The position numbers and the translations under genes are program-made. Below, one piece after another: positions 47,011 to 55,567 of a stretch of 64,000 nt of DNA (positions are counted from its first letter, which is position 1; the number at the start of each line of letters is the position of its first letter). Under the pieces are notes generated by a model, which was not told the origin of the DNA, ran no database searches, and worked only from the letters and a program-made list of their open reading frames with translations. This DNA is from Clostridia bacterium (GTDB taxonomy: Bacteria; Bacillota; Clostridia; Oscillospirales; Acutalibacteraceae): positions 210,416-274,415 of the forward strand of contig JAFXCZ010000013.1 of assembly GCA_017516445.1 (NCBI GenBank), in the 5' to 3' direction.

Positions 47011-47544
47011 CTAATTATTAGCACCGATACTCATTGCTTTTTTGTTGATTTCAAGCATATCAGCACGTTTAGCAGAAATAACCTTTGAGAGTGCGGCGTT
47101 AACAGTTTCCTCATTATAACCGCCAAGCTCTTTTAAAATCTTACCAACAATAATCATATTAGCCAAGGTAGGCATACCGTTGTCGCTTGCAAGACGTGTT
47201 GCAGGAATATAATGAACGGTAACGTCGTCTCTCTTAACCTTGCGTTCAATTAAAGCTGAATCTACAAAAATTGTACCGCCCGAAACAACGCTGTCTTCAT
47301 ATTTGTCAAGTGACGGAAGATTCATAGCAACCAAAACATCAGGCTTAGAAACGATAGGTGAGCCTACGGGAGTATCACTTAAAATAACACTGCAGCTTGC
47401 GGTACCGCCGCGCATTTCGGGGCCGTAGGACGGAAGCCAGCTTACCTGTTTATCCTCGGTAAGTCCCTTATAAGCCAAGAATTTACCCGAAAAGAGTATA
47501 CCCTGACCGCCAAAGCCTGCAAATAAATACTGTGTAGTAGCCAT
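47011..47544 (-). CDS. 2-oxoacid:ferredoxin oxidoreductase, gamma subunit
   Basis: This 177-residue subunit belongs to the POR/VOR/KOR gamma family. The opening [19 protein letters not shown] and [18 protein letters not shown] are diagnostic. The gamma subunit helps bind CoA and closes the heterotetramer. It starts on the last base of the beta subunit stop. The order delta-alpha-beta-gamma followed by ilvE indicates a branched-chain oxoacid enzyme (VOR type). Confidence 0.93.
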   Translation of the reverse strand: MATTQYLFAGFGGQGILFSGKFLAYKGLTEDKQVSWLPSYGPEMRGGTASCSVILSDTPVGSPIVSKPDVLVAMNLPSLDKYEDSVVSGGTIFVDSALIERKVKRDDVTVHYIPATRLASDNGMPTLANMIIVGKILKELGGYNEETVNAALSKVISAKRADMLEINKKAMSIGANN

Positions 47545-48293
47545 TATTCTGCCTCCTTTGCGCTACGGTCCTTATAAACACCTAAGGGATAATAAGGAAT
47601 CATCTTTTCGTCTATCCATTCGAGCGCTTTTTTGGGAGTAAGTCCCCAGTTAGTAGGACAGCTTGAAATAACCTCAACAAGAGAGAAGCCCTTGCCGTCT
47701 ATCTGATTCTGGAATGCCTTTTTAATAGCCTTTTTAGCATTTTTAACATTCTTTACATTGTTAACAGCTACACGCTCTAAATACTCGGCGCCGTCAACCT
47801 CAGAGAGCATTTCGCAAACCTTAATCGGAAAACCGCAATGGTCGGTATCTCTGCCGTAAGGTGAAGTCTGGGTAATCTGACCGGGGAGAGATGTAGGAGC
47901 CATCTGACCGCCTGTCATACCGTAAATTGCGTTATTGATAAAGATGATTGTGATATTTTCGTTTCTAGCAGCAGCGTGCACAGTTTCAGCCATACCGATT
48001 GATGCTAAGTCGCCATCACCCTGATATGTAAATACAATATTTTCGGGGAGGGCGCGTTTAACACCTGTAGCAACAGCAGGTGCTCTACCGTGAGCCGCCT
48101 CAATCATATCACAGTTAAAATAGTTATAAGCCATAACCGAGCAACCAACAGGTGCAATACCTACAGTTTTACCCTCTATGCCTAATTCATCCATAACCTC
48201 GGCAACAAGGCGGTGTACTATACCATGGGTACAGCCGGGGCAGTAATGAAGCGGTACATCGGTTAATGCGTGGGGTTTTTCAAAAACTACCAT
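47544..48293 (-). CDS. 2-oxoacid:ferredoxin oxidoreductase, beta (TPP-binding) subunit
   Basis: This 249-residue thiamine-diphosphate subunit has the N-terminal YCPGCTHGIVHRL, which holds a cluster-related cysteine pair. The TPP motif GDGDLASIGMAETVHAA ends in INNAIYGMTGGQ. It is shorter than pyruvate:ferredoxin beta subunits and matches the VOR/KOR group. The reaction, 2-oxoacid + CoA + oxidised ferredoxin to acyl-CoA + CO2, is reversible with low-potential ferredoxin. It overlaps its neighbours by one base on each side. Confidence 0.93.
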   Translation of the reverse strand: MVVFEKPHALTDVPLHYCPGCTHGIVHRLVAEVMDELGIEGKTVGIAPVGCSVMAYNYFNCDMIEAAHGRAPAVATGVKRALPENIVFTYQGDGDLASIGMAETVHAAARNENITIIFINNAIYGMTGGQMAPTSLPGQITQTSPYGRDTDHCGFPIKVCEMLSEVDGAEYLERVAVNNVKNVKNAKKAIKKAFQNQIDGKGFSLVEVISSCPTNWGLTPKKALEWIDEKMIPYYPLGVYKDRSAKEAE

Positions 48294-49354
48294 TATTTGT
48301 TACCTCCGTTTGCTTTTTCTATAGCGGCAAGTACCTCTTCTGGTGACGGAATCATACCGCCAACACGGTTGCAAAGTACATATTCACCGCTGCATTTGGT
48401 AGCAAGCTTAACATCGTCAATCATCTGACCCATTGAAAGCTCTACTGAAATATAAGTTTTAATCTTGCCGATTGTCTTTTCAAACGGCTTATTGGGGAAC
48501 GGCCACAGGGTGATAGGTCTAATCATACCAACCTTTATACCCTTTTTACGAGCTTCAACAATAGCGTTTTTAGCAACACGTGAAGCAATACCAAAAGCGG
48601 TGATGCAAATTTCTGCATCGTCCATCATATATTCTTCATACATAGCTTCGTTTTCTTCTATGTACTTATAACGCTCAAAGCGCTCGTTGTTTGATTTTTC
48701 AAGCTCGTCAGGCTGTAAGAAAAGTGAGTTTACGATATTATGCTCTCTCTCCATCTTAGTGCCTGTGGTAGCCCAAGGCTTTTCGGGTGCCTTTGCAATT
48801 TCATAATCTAAGGATACGGGCTCCATCATCTGTCCCATAGTACCGTCTGCCAAAATCATAGATGTCATACGGTATTTATCAGCAAGCTCAAAGCCCTTTA
48901 CAGTAAGGTCAGCCATTTCCTGAACAGAAGCGGGTGCTAAAACTAGCATTCTAAAGTCACCGTGACCGCCAGCCTTTGTAGCTTGATAATAGTCAGACTG
49001 TGAGGGCTGAATACCGCCAAGGCCCGGACCGCCTCTTTGTACATTGATTACAAGTGACGGTAAATCCGCACCTGCAAGGTACGAAAGTCCCTCACCCTTT
49101 AAGGATATACCAGGGCTTGAAGACGAGGTCATAACTCTATAACCTGTAGAAGCCACGCCGTAAACCATATTTATTGCGGCAACTTCACTTTCAGCCTGTA
49201 AAAAGCAACCGCCGATTTTGGGCATTCTCTTTGCCATATAAGCGGCAATCTCAGTCTGAGGGGTAATAGGATAACCGAAGTAATGACGGCAGCCTGCAAT
49301 AATAGCGGCTTCGGCAATAGCTTCGTTACCTTTCATTAAAACTTTATCTGCCAT
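48293..49354 (-). CDS. vorB: 2-oxoacid:ferredoxin oxidoreductase, alpha subunit (VorB-like)
   Basis: This 353-residue alpha subunit has the TPP-contact motif GYPITPQTEIAAYM. ESEVAAINMVYGVASTGYRV, the TSSSSPGISLKGEG turn and GIQPSQSDYYQATK are also present. The length and sequence are most like 3-methyl-2-oxobutanoate:ferredoxin oxidoreductase VorB. Substrate assignment to branched oxoacids is supported by ilvE in the same unit and the BCAA-type T-box upstream, not by active-site proof. A 10-base gap separates it from the ferredoxin-like delta subunit gene. Confidence 0.88.
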   Translation of the reverse strand: MADKVLMKGNEAIAEAAIIAGCRHYFGYPITPQTEIAAYMAKRMPKIGGCFLQAESEVAAINMVYGVASTGYRVMTSSSSPGISLKGEGLSYLAGADLPSLVINVQRGGPGLGGIQPSQSDYYQATKAGGHGDFRMLVLAPASVQEMADLTVKGFELADKYRMTSMILADGTMGQMMEPVSLDYEIAKAPEKPWATTGTKMEREHNIVNSLFLQPDELEKSNNERFERYKYIEENEAMYEEYMMDDAEICITAFGIASRVAKNAIVEARKKGIKVGMIRPITLWPFPNKPFEKTIGKIKTYISVELSMGQMIDDVKLATKCSGEYVLCNRVGGMIPSPEEVLAAIEKANGGNK

Positions 49355-49364
49355 TTTTAACTTC

Positions 49365-49571
49365 CTACCTTTCTACTGTAATTATACAATCCGGACACAT
49401 AGTAGCACAGAATGCACAAGCAATGCAGTCGTCGGGATTTACTGCTTCTACGGGGTGGTGTCCCTTAGCGTTGATTTTATCAGCACTTAGAGCCAAAACT
49501 TTCTTAGGGCATACATCTACACAAAGACCACAGCCCTTGCATTTGTCTGTTTTAAAGGTTAATTTTGCCAT
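49365..49571 (-). CDS. 2-oxoacid:ferredoxin oxidoreductase, delta (2x[4Fe-4S]) subunit
   Basis: This 68-residue ferredoxin-like protein has two cluster motifs, CKGCGLCVDVCP and CIACAFCATMCPDC, typical of the electron-transfer subunit of VOR/KOR enzymes. It starts 13 bases after the P-loop ATPase gene and precedes the alpha subunit. It should pass electrons between the TPP subunit and free ferredoxin. Confidence 0.93.
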   Translation of the reverse strand: MAKLTFKTDKCKGCGLCVDVCPKKVLALSADKINAKGHHPVEAVNPDDCIACAFCATMCPDCIITVER

Positions 49572-49584
49572 TTTTTACACTCCT

Positions 49585-50247
49585 TTAATTAATCTTACTC
49601 TGTAAATTAAGAGGAAATACATCTTTGATTTTTGATTTTACGCTCTCATAAATTTCACCGTAAACACAGGTGCATTTTATGGGAAGTCCCGTAATTTTTG
49701 ATACCTCATTTGCATAAGGCACCGAATTTATAACATCCTCCGCCGTGGTTTCATTACCAAGGTTAGAGTTATTAACAATAGCAGTGAATTTGCACTTACA
49801 CGCCTGCTCAATCTCACGCATAACCTCAAGTGTAGACTCGGCGTCACGTGTTAAGGGACGGTAGCAGTTGATTACAAAAAGCATTTCGTAATCATTTTCC
49901 TCCATAATAGCGGGCGCAATGCGACCTAGCGCCAAAGCGCCGCGGTCATCACCGCCAACGTCTATTACAGCGTGCAAATTCTTATTGTCGGTTATCATAT
50001 ACATTTGCTGCGGCATTGCAGGGATATCAACATTTGTACCCGCATACTCGGACGAGATAAGAGTTATTCCTCTCTGCTCTAGGTCATCCTTACTGTCCTT
50101 AGTGCGAAAATATGGATTTACGATATCCAAATCGGCAATAACAACATCGCTGTACTGACTTTTAAGATCATACGCCATATTTACAGCAACGTTTGTTTTG
50201 CCGCTTCCGTAATGGCCGCACAAAAGTGTTACTCTTTTATATATCAT
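49585..50247 (-). CDS. P-loop ATPase (MinD/CobQ-like) inside the VOR operon
   Basis: This 220-residue protein has a Walker A motif LLCGHYGSGKTNVAVN at about residues 8-23. VVIADLDIVNPYFRTKD follows, as in SIMIBI-class ATPases of the MinD/ParA/CooC type, and the later VIDVGGDDRGA corresponds to the Walker B region. It overlaps the acyl-CoA synthetase gene by four bases and precedes the VOR delta subunit. CooC-like relatives assist metal-centre maturation, so a role in activating the oxidoreductase is possible, but no direct evidence exists here. Confidence 0.75.
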   Translation of the reverse strand: MIYKRVTLLCGHYGSGKTNVAVNMAYDLKSQYSDVVIADLDIVNPYFRTKDSKDDLEQRGITLISSEYAGTNVDIPAMPQQMYMITDNKNLHAVIDVGGDDRGALALGRIAPAIMEENDYEMLFVINCYRPLTRDAESTLEVMREIEQACKCKFTAIVNNSNLGNETTAEDVINSVPYANEVSKITGLPIKCTCVYGEIYESVKSKIKDVFPLNLQSKIN

Positions 50248-52538
50248 AATTTATTTCTCTGGATTTTACCGCTTGTAGTCTTAGGTAAGCTATCACGGAA
50301 TTCCACAATTCGCGGATACTTATAAGGTGCGGTTCTTTCCTTAACATAGGTTTGGATTTGCTTTTTAAGTTCTTCTGTAGGCTCGGTGCCATTTACCAGC
50401 ACAATGCTTGCCTTTACAACCTGACCGCGAACCTCATCGGGAGCGGCAGAAACACCACATTCTAAAACGTAAGGAAGCTCCATAATAACGCTCTCAATTT
50501 CAAACGGTCCTATGCGGTAGCCCGAAGACTTGATAACGTCATCAATTCTGCCAACATACCAATAAAAGCCGTCCTCATCGCACCAAGCGGTATCGCCTGT
50601 GTGGTAGTATTTCTCTCCCCAGGTTTCACGGGTTTTCTCCTCGTCACCATAGTAGCCAATAGCAAGACCGCAGGGTGTGCCGTTACTGATATCAATAACA
50701 ATTTCGCCTGTTTCACCCACTGGGACATCATTGCCGTCGGGGTCAACAATATGAACATCGTAAATAGGCGCCGGCTTACCCATTGAGCCGATTTTATGAG
50801 GAGCGCCTATCATATTACCGATTATCATTGTACTTTCGGTCTGACCAAAGCCTTCCAAAATCTGAAGACCTGTAATCTTTTCAAATTGACGGTAAACTTC
50901 AGGGTTTAATGCTTCGCCCGCAGTAGTCATATGCTTAACCGAAGATAAATCATATTTCGAAATATCCTGTTTGATAAGCATACGAAGCATTGTAGGCGGT
51001 GCGCAGAAGGTTGTAATGCCGTATTTGTGGAACATCGGCAAAATATCTGCCGCATCAAAACGGTCAAAGTCGTAAACAAAAATTGCCGCCTCTGCCAACC
51101 ATTGTCCGTAAAGCTTACCCCACATAGCCTTTGCCCAGCCTGTATCGGAAATGGTGAAATGAAGTCCCTCAGGGTCAACATCGTGCCAATACTTAGCTGT
51201 GTGGAAGTGGCCTAACGGATATTTATATGTATGGGTTGCAATCTTAGGATATCCGCTTGTACCCGAAGTGAAGTACATAAGCATTAAATCATCACCGCAG
51301 GGTGAATCTTCAGTACGCTTAAAGTGGGTTGAATAAAGTGGGTATTCGCTGTCAAAATCACGCCAACCGTCACGCTTACCATTAACTATAAGCTTATGCT
51401 TTAAGCAATCGCACTTTTGAGCGGCTAAATCAACCTGAGCGGCAGTGTCGCCATCGGCAGTACAAACAATAGCCGTAACACCCGCCGATTTAAAGCGGTA
51501 TTCAAAATCGTGCTCTTGAAGCTGGTTAGTAGCAGGAATAACAACCGCACCAAGCTTATTAAGAGCCATCATACAATACCAGAACTGATAGTGCCTTTTA
51601 AGAACAAGCATTACCCTGTCGCCCTTTTTAATACCTAAAGACTTAAAATAGTTAGCGCACTGATTTGAAGCCTTTTTAATATCCTTAAAGGTAAGGCGAC
51701 GTTCGGTGCCGTCCTTAGAAATATGTAGCATTGCTAATTTCTCAGGCTCTTTTTCAGCCAGAGCATCTACCAAATCGTAAGCAAAGTTAAACCCTTCGGT
51801 ATTCTTAAAGGTAATCGAAAGGGGTGTGCCCTTGTCATTCTCAACTATATCAATATACTTGCTGTAAATACGCTCCTTACGGTCTTTGCGGACACGGGTT
51901 GAAATCTTACCGTCAACCGTTTTGTCGGGCTCCAATTCAGGAATAGGCTCACCCGTAGGATTAAGAACAATAGCATAGAAAGTGCAATCCTCGCCGCCAA
52001 CAGCAATCATACCGTGAGGTGTGTTAGAGTCAAAATAAATACTGTCCCCAGGTCCTAATACCTCGCTGTGATTACCTATTTGAACCTTTAAATGACCTGA
52101 AATGATGAGGTCGCATTCCTGACCCGAGTGGGTAGTACATTCAATAGGTTTATTCTGAAGCTCCTCACTGTATACGCTCTTAACATAAAGCGGCTCGGCA
52201 ATTCTGTTCTTAAAGGCAGAAGCCAAATTATAATAGGTCATACCGTGTGCTTTTTCAATACGCTGACCTTCGCCGCGACGTGTTACCGTAAAGGATTTAA
52301 GCTTAGGACTATAACCCTCAATAATATCAGTAACATCAACATTGAAAGCATTGGCACAACGGTAAATAAAGGCAAAGTGTAAATCACTCTCACCCTTTTC
52401 GCAAGCAAGATATTCCTCCTCGCTTACACCCGTTTTTTCTGCCATTACAGCAACTGATAAATTTTCAATTTCACGCAGTTCCTTAATACGTCCTGCTATT
52501 TCCTTGATTTTAAAATCAAGCTCCTTAATCTGTTCCAT
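50244..52538 (-). CDS. XRE-cupin-acyl-CoA synthetase fusion, valine T-box unit
   Basis: 764 residues in three parts. Residues ~15-70 are an XRE-type helix-turn-helix (IKELREIENLSVAVMAEKTG). Residues ~75-195 are a cupin with THSGQECDLIISGHLKVQIG and GDSIYFDSNTPHGM. Residues ~240-764 are an AMP-forming acyl-CoA synthetase of the medium-chain type, with MYFTSGTSGYPKIATH, EGFGQTES, YHTGDTAW, GRIDDVIKSSGYRIGPFEIE and the terminal lysine motif TTSGKIQRNKL. XRE-cupin proteins are normally stand-alone repressors, so this joins a sensor/DNA-binder to the enzyme. It is preceded by a T-box with Val specifier. It is predicted to activate isobutyrate. Confidence 0.88.
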   Translation of the reverse strand: MEQIKELDFKIKEIAGRIKELREIENLSVAVMAEKTGVSEEEYLACEKGESDLHFAFIYRCANAFNVDVTDIIEGYSPKLKSFTVTRRGEGQRIEKAHGMTYYNLASAFKNRIAEPLYVKSVYSEELQNKPIECTTHSGQECDLIISGHLKVQIGNHSEVLGPGDSIYFDSNTPHGMIAVGGEDCTFYAIVLNPTGEPIPELEPDKTVDGKISTRVRKDRKERIYSKYIDIVENDKGTPLSITFKNTEGFNFAYDLVDALAEKEPEKLAMLHISKDGTERRLTFKDIKKASNQCANYFKSLGIKKGDRVMLVLKRHYQFWYCMMALNKLGAVVIPATNQLQEHDFEYRFKSAGVTAIVCTADGDTAAQVDLAAQKCDCLKHKLIVNGKRDGWRDFDSEYPLYSTHFKRTEDSPCGDDLMLMYFTSGTSGYPKIATHTYKYPLGHFHTAKYWHDVDPEGLHFTISDTGWAKAMWGKLYGQWLAEAAIFVYDFDRFDAADILPMFHKYGITTFCAPPTMLRMLIKQDISKYDLSSVKHMTTAGEALNPEVYRQFEKITGLQILEGFGQTESTMIIGNMIGAPHKIGSMGKPAPIYDVHIVDPDGNDVPVGETGEIVIDISNGTPCGLAIGYYGDEEKTRETWGEKYYHTGDTAWCDEDGFYWYVGRIDDVIKSSGYRIGPFEIESVIMELPYVLECGVSAAPDEVRGQVVKASIVLVNGTEPTEELKKQIQTYVKERTAPYKYPRIVEFRDSLPKTTSGKIQRNKL

Positions 52539-52571
52539 GATTTTCCTCCGTCAACCTCTTTTAATAGAGCT

Positions 52572-52856
52572 TAGTGGGACGAAATAACAAAACCCGTCCC
52601 AAAGTTATGACTTTGAGACGAGCATTGATTTATAATCTATACCCGCGGTACCACTCAAATTGCGGTTTTATCCGCCACTCTTGGAATCAAACAATCCCTA
52701 TGCCTTTACGCAGCAATCACGAAGGGGTTCTACTGACTTTCGCTTTCTTCCCCTTTGCTCAGAAGTTACAACGTAAAACCCGCATAAATGACTCGCACCG
52801 ACCGTCACTTCTCTGATACACGAAAAATTACGCACTCTTCGTCAAAGCTTTTTAAC
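52572..52856 (-). ncRNA. T-box leader, valine-type (specifier GUA)
   Basis: On the minus strand, a Stem I region begins near AAGCTTTGACGAAGAG and carries the distal GGTCGGTGCGAG element. The specifier-loop strand is followed by CTTCTGAGCAAAG. With the same register as glyQS leaders, one base separates the specifier from this helix, giving GUA at 52769-52767. The antiterminator box AATTTGAGTGGTACCGCGG is at 52663-52643; its UGGU pairs with an ACCA acceptor end, as expected for tRNA-Val. The terminator hairpin (CTCAAAG/CTTTGGGAC, then TTTTGTTATTT) is at about 52621-52585. Uncharged tRNA should allow readthrough. Confidence 0.9.
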
Positions 52857-52862
52857 TCATTT

Positions 52863-52891
52863 AGTATATCACAACATTGGAAAATTGTCAA
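52863..52891 (-). promoter_or_regulatory. Promoter of the valine T-box operon
   Basis: TTGACA at 52891-52886 and TATACT at 52868-52863, 17-base spacer, minus strand. It lies within 35 bases of the stop codon of the upstream synthetase gene, so the downstream unit has its own initiation. Confidence 0.8.
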
Positions 52892-52894
52892 TAA

Positions 52895-55162
52895 TTATAA
52901 TTTATTTCTTTGTATTTTTCCACTGATTGTTTTGGGCAGCTCATCGCGGAAAACAATCACACGCGGATACTTGTAAGGCGCTGTATGGGTTTTAACATAG
53001 TTCTGAATCTCTTTTTTAAGCTCTTCAGTACCCTCAGTCCCCTTAGTAAGCACAATGCTTGCCTTTACAACCTGACCGCGAACCTCGTCCGGAGCGGCAG
53101 AAACACCGCACTCGAGAACATAGGGCAATTCCATTATAACACTTTCGATTTCAAACGGTCCTATACGGTAGCCCGAAGACTTAATAACGTCATCTATACG
53201 GCTTACATACCAGAAATAACCGTCCTCATCACGCCAAGCGGTATCGCCTGTATGGTACATATCGTCATACCAAGCTTCATTAGTCTTTTCTTGGTCGCGG
53301 TAATATTCATTAAACAATCCGCAAGGAACGCCGTCCTTTGTTCTTATAACAATTTCTCCAACCTCGCCGTCTGCTACCGAGTTTCCGTCAAGGTCAACTA
53401 TATCCACATCATACTGTGGAGAAGCCTTACCCATAGCACCAATCTTAGGCACTGTACCCCAAAGGTTTGCTATTGTAAGGGTGGTTTCGGTCTGACCGAA
53501 GCCCTCCATTATCTGAAGGCCTGTAGCCTCCTCGAACTGACGGAAAACTTCGGGATTGAGCGCTTCGCCCGCGGTAGTCATATGATGAATTGAAGACAAA
53601 TCAAACTTAGAAAGGTCACTCTTTACAAGCATACGGAGCATTGTAGGCGGTGCACAGAATGTGGTTATATTGTACTTTGCAAACATAGGCAAAATATCAT
53701 CCGCATCAAATTTATCAAAGTCGTAAACGAACACCGCGCCCTCACACAGCCACTGACCGTAAAGCTTACCCCAAAGTGATTTACCCCAGCCTGTATCGGA
53801 GATTGTAAGGTGCAAGCCGTCACGCTCGCAGCAGTGCCAGTACTTAGCGGTAACAAAATGACCTAAAGCGTAAGTATGCTTATGAGCCGCCATTTTAGGA
53901 TTACCTGTTGTACCCGAGGTAAAGAACATGAGCGCATTTTCGTCACCCGCAGAAGCATCTTCGGGACGGTCAAATTTACCTGAAAACAGCTTATATTCGT
54001 TATCAAAATCGCGCCAACCGTCACGCTTGCCGCCAACCATAATAAGCTCTTTAACGCAGTCACAATTCTTTGCGGCACGCTGTGCTATTTCAGCAGTATC
54101 GCCGTCAGCCGTACAGATTATAGCGCTAACACCTGCAGCATTGTATCTGTACTCAAAATCGTGCTCCTTGAGCTGATTTGTAGCAGGGATTGCCACCGCA
54201 CCGATTTTATGAAGTGCTACCATACTGAACCAGAACTGATAATGGCGTTTAAGCACAAGCATTACCCTATCACCACGCTTTATACCCAAGGATGTAAAGT
54301 AATTAGCACACTGGTTTGAAGCACGTTTAATATCCTTAAAGGTAAAACGGCGTTCGGTTTTGTTTTTATCAATATGAAGCATAGCAAGCTTTTCTGGGTA
54401 TTTATCTGCTATACCGTCAACAACGTCAAAGCCAAAGTTGAAAACATCGGTATTTTTAAACTTAATATCCTGTAATGCGCCGTTTTCATCCTCCACAGTT
54501 TCAACAAACTTTTCGCAAACAAGCTTTTCGGAAGCCTTTGCCGATGCAATACTGCGGCGAACAGTTTCTTCCTTTACCTCTTCTCCTGGGAGAACTACCG
54601 CACAGAAAACGCAGTCCTCACCCTCAACCGCTATCATACCGTGGGGCACTGAGGAATTATAATAAATGCTGTCACCCTCATGCAAAATTTCGGTATGCTC
54701 ACCTACTTGCACCTTTAACGAGCCGCTCAACACATAGTCAAACTCCTGTCCGGAGTGGGTAGAAAGGTGTATAGGCTTATTCTGCTGCGAAGCCGAATAT
54801 TCATAGCGTACAAAATAAGGCTCTGCAATCTTGTCACGGAACTTAGGTGCTAAATTGGTAATATCAATTCCGTCTTCCTTAGCGGTTTTTTGTCCTTTAC
54901 CCTTACGGGTAACAGTATAGGTAGAAAGCTTTGCTGTTCTGCCCTCTAAAAGCTCGGTCATTTCAACATCAAACGCTACAGCGCATTTGTGAATAAATGA
55001 AAAGGGAATATCAGCATTTGCGCTCTCGAATGTAATATATTTTTCTTCGCTCACTTCGGTCTTCTCTGCCATCTCAGCTACAGTCCAACCCATAATTTCG
55101 CGTAACTCCTTTATTCGAGACGCAATCTCCATTAACTGTTCTTTTGCGGTGTTGGTAGTCAT
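52895..55162 (-). CDS. XRE-cupin-acyl-CoA synthetase fusion, isoleucine T-box unit
   Basis: 755 residues, a paralogue of the 50.2-52.5 kb protein with the same order: helix-turn-helix ~10-65 (IKELREIMGWTVAEMAEKTE), cupin ~70-190 (THSGQEFDYVLSGSLKVQVG, GDSIYYNSSVPHGM) and synthetase ~230-755. The synthetase has FFTSGTTGNPKMAAH, EGFGQTET, YHTGDTAW, SRIDDVIKSSGYRIGPFEIE and SGKIQRNKL. The C-terminal 100 residues of the two are nearly identical, while the binding-pocket regions differ more. It stands alone behind a T-box whose specifier reads AUC (Ile). It is predicted to activate 2-methylbutyrate, the isoleucine precursor; the substrate is inference. No terminator separates it from the next T-box unit. 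Confidence 0.88.
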   Translation of the reverse strand: MTTNTAKEQLMEIASRIKELREIMGWTVAEMAEKTEVSEEKYITFESANADIPFSFIHKCAVAFDVEMTELLEGRTAKLSTYTVTRKGKGQKTAKEDGIDITNLAPKFRDKIAEPYFVRYEYSASQQNKPIHLSTHSGQEFDYVLSGSLKVQVGEHTEILHEGDSIYYNSSVPHGMIAVEGEDCVFCAVVLPGEEVKEETVRRSIASAKASEKLVCEKFVETVEDENGALQDIKFKNTDVFNFGFDVVDGIADKYPEKLAMLHIDKNKTERRFTFKDIKRASNQCANYFTSLGIKRGDRVMLVLKRHYQFWFSMVALHKIGAVAIPATNQLKEHDFEYRYNAAGVSAIICTADGDTAEIAQRAAKNCDCVKELIMVGGKRDGWRDFDNEYKLFSGKFDRPEDASAGDENALMFFTSGTTGNPKMAAHKHTYALGHFVTAKYWHCCERDGLHLTISDTGWGKSLWGKLYGQWLCEGAVFVYDFDKFDADDILPMFAKYNITTFCAPPTMLRMLVKSDLSKFDLSSIHHMTTAGEALNPEVFRQFEEATGLQIMEGFGQTETTLTIANLWGTVPKIGAMGKASPQYDVDIVDLDGNSVADGEVGEIVIRTKDGVPCGLFNEYYRDQEKTNEAWYDDMYHTGDTAWRDEDGYFWYVSRIDDVIKSSGYRIGPFEIESVIMELPYVLECGVSAAPDEVRGQVVKASIVLTKGTEGTEELKKEIQNYVKTHTAPYKYPRVIVFRDELPKTISGKIQRNKL

Positions 55163-55199
55163 CTTGGTTACTCCCTTTCATTTAATAATTTTCAAAATA

Positions 55200-55463
55200 A
55201 AAAACACCCATCTCAAACTTCTTTGAGACGGGTGATAATAAACACTCGCGGTACCACTCAAATTGCAGTAAAACTGCCACTCTTGGAATCCAACAATTCC
55301 TATGCCTTTACGCAGCAATCACGGAAAAGCCTACTGTTATTTCAGCCTTTCAGCTCAGAAGGGATGGGTTATACGGACTCTCGCTATCGGCTCACAGCAA
55401 CCGCCGACTCTCTGAAAACAAGCATTCCAAACCGTCTTCGTCAAAGCTTTTATAATTTGGTTA
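55200..55463 (-). ncRNA. T-box leader, isoleucine-type (specifier AUC)
   Basis: The minus-strand leader begins AAGCTTTGACGAAGACGG, with an AGAGAGTCGGCGG distal element. The specifier-loop strand ends in CCCATCC before CTTCTGAGC, so in the same register as the neighbouring leader the specifier is AUC at 55365-55363. The antiterminator box AATTTGAGTGGTACCGCGAG is at 55266-55244, again with UGGU for a discriminator A. The terminator has 13-base arms CACCCGTCTCAAA and TTTGAGATGGGTG with loop GAAG and a TTTT tail at 55234-55201. Confidence 0.9.
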
Positions 55464-55469
55464 TTGGTT

Positions 55470-55498
55470 ATTATAGCACTCTATTTTTTGTTTGTCAA
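55470..55498 (-). promoter_or_regulatory. Consensus promoter of the isoleucine T-box unit
   Basis: TTGACA at 55498-55493 and TATAAT at 55475-55470 with a 17-base spacer: a perfect match on the minus strand. Confidence 0.88.
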
Positions 55499-55506
55499 CA
55501 ATTTTA

Positions 55507-55535
55507 TTGATTTTTCAAAAAAAAATTTGTATAAT
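55507..55535 (+). promoter_or_regulatory. Promoter of the isomerase/LtaS-like unit
   Basis: TTGATT at 55507-55512 and TATAAT at 55530-55535, 17-base spacer, divergent from the isoleucine T-box promoter with only eight bases between the two -35 boxes. Confidence 0.65.
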
Positions 55536-55567
55536 TACATTATATTATACGGACGGAGGAATAAATC

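Noticed and set aside
52574-52976. Plus-strand ORFs across the valine T-box
   Set aside because: The region is explained by a T-box leader and promoter on the other strand; the ORFs have no ribosome site.
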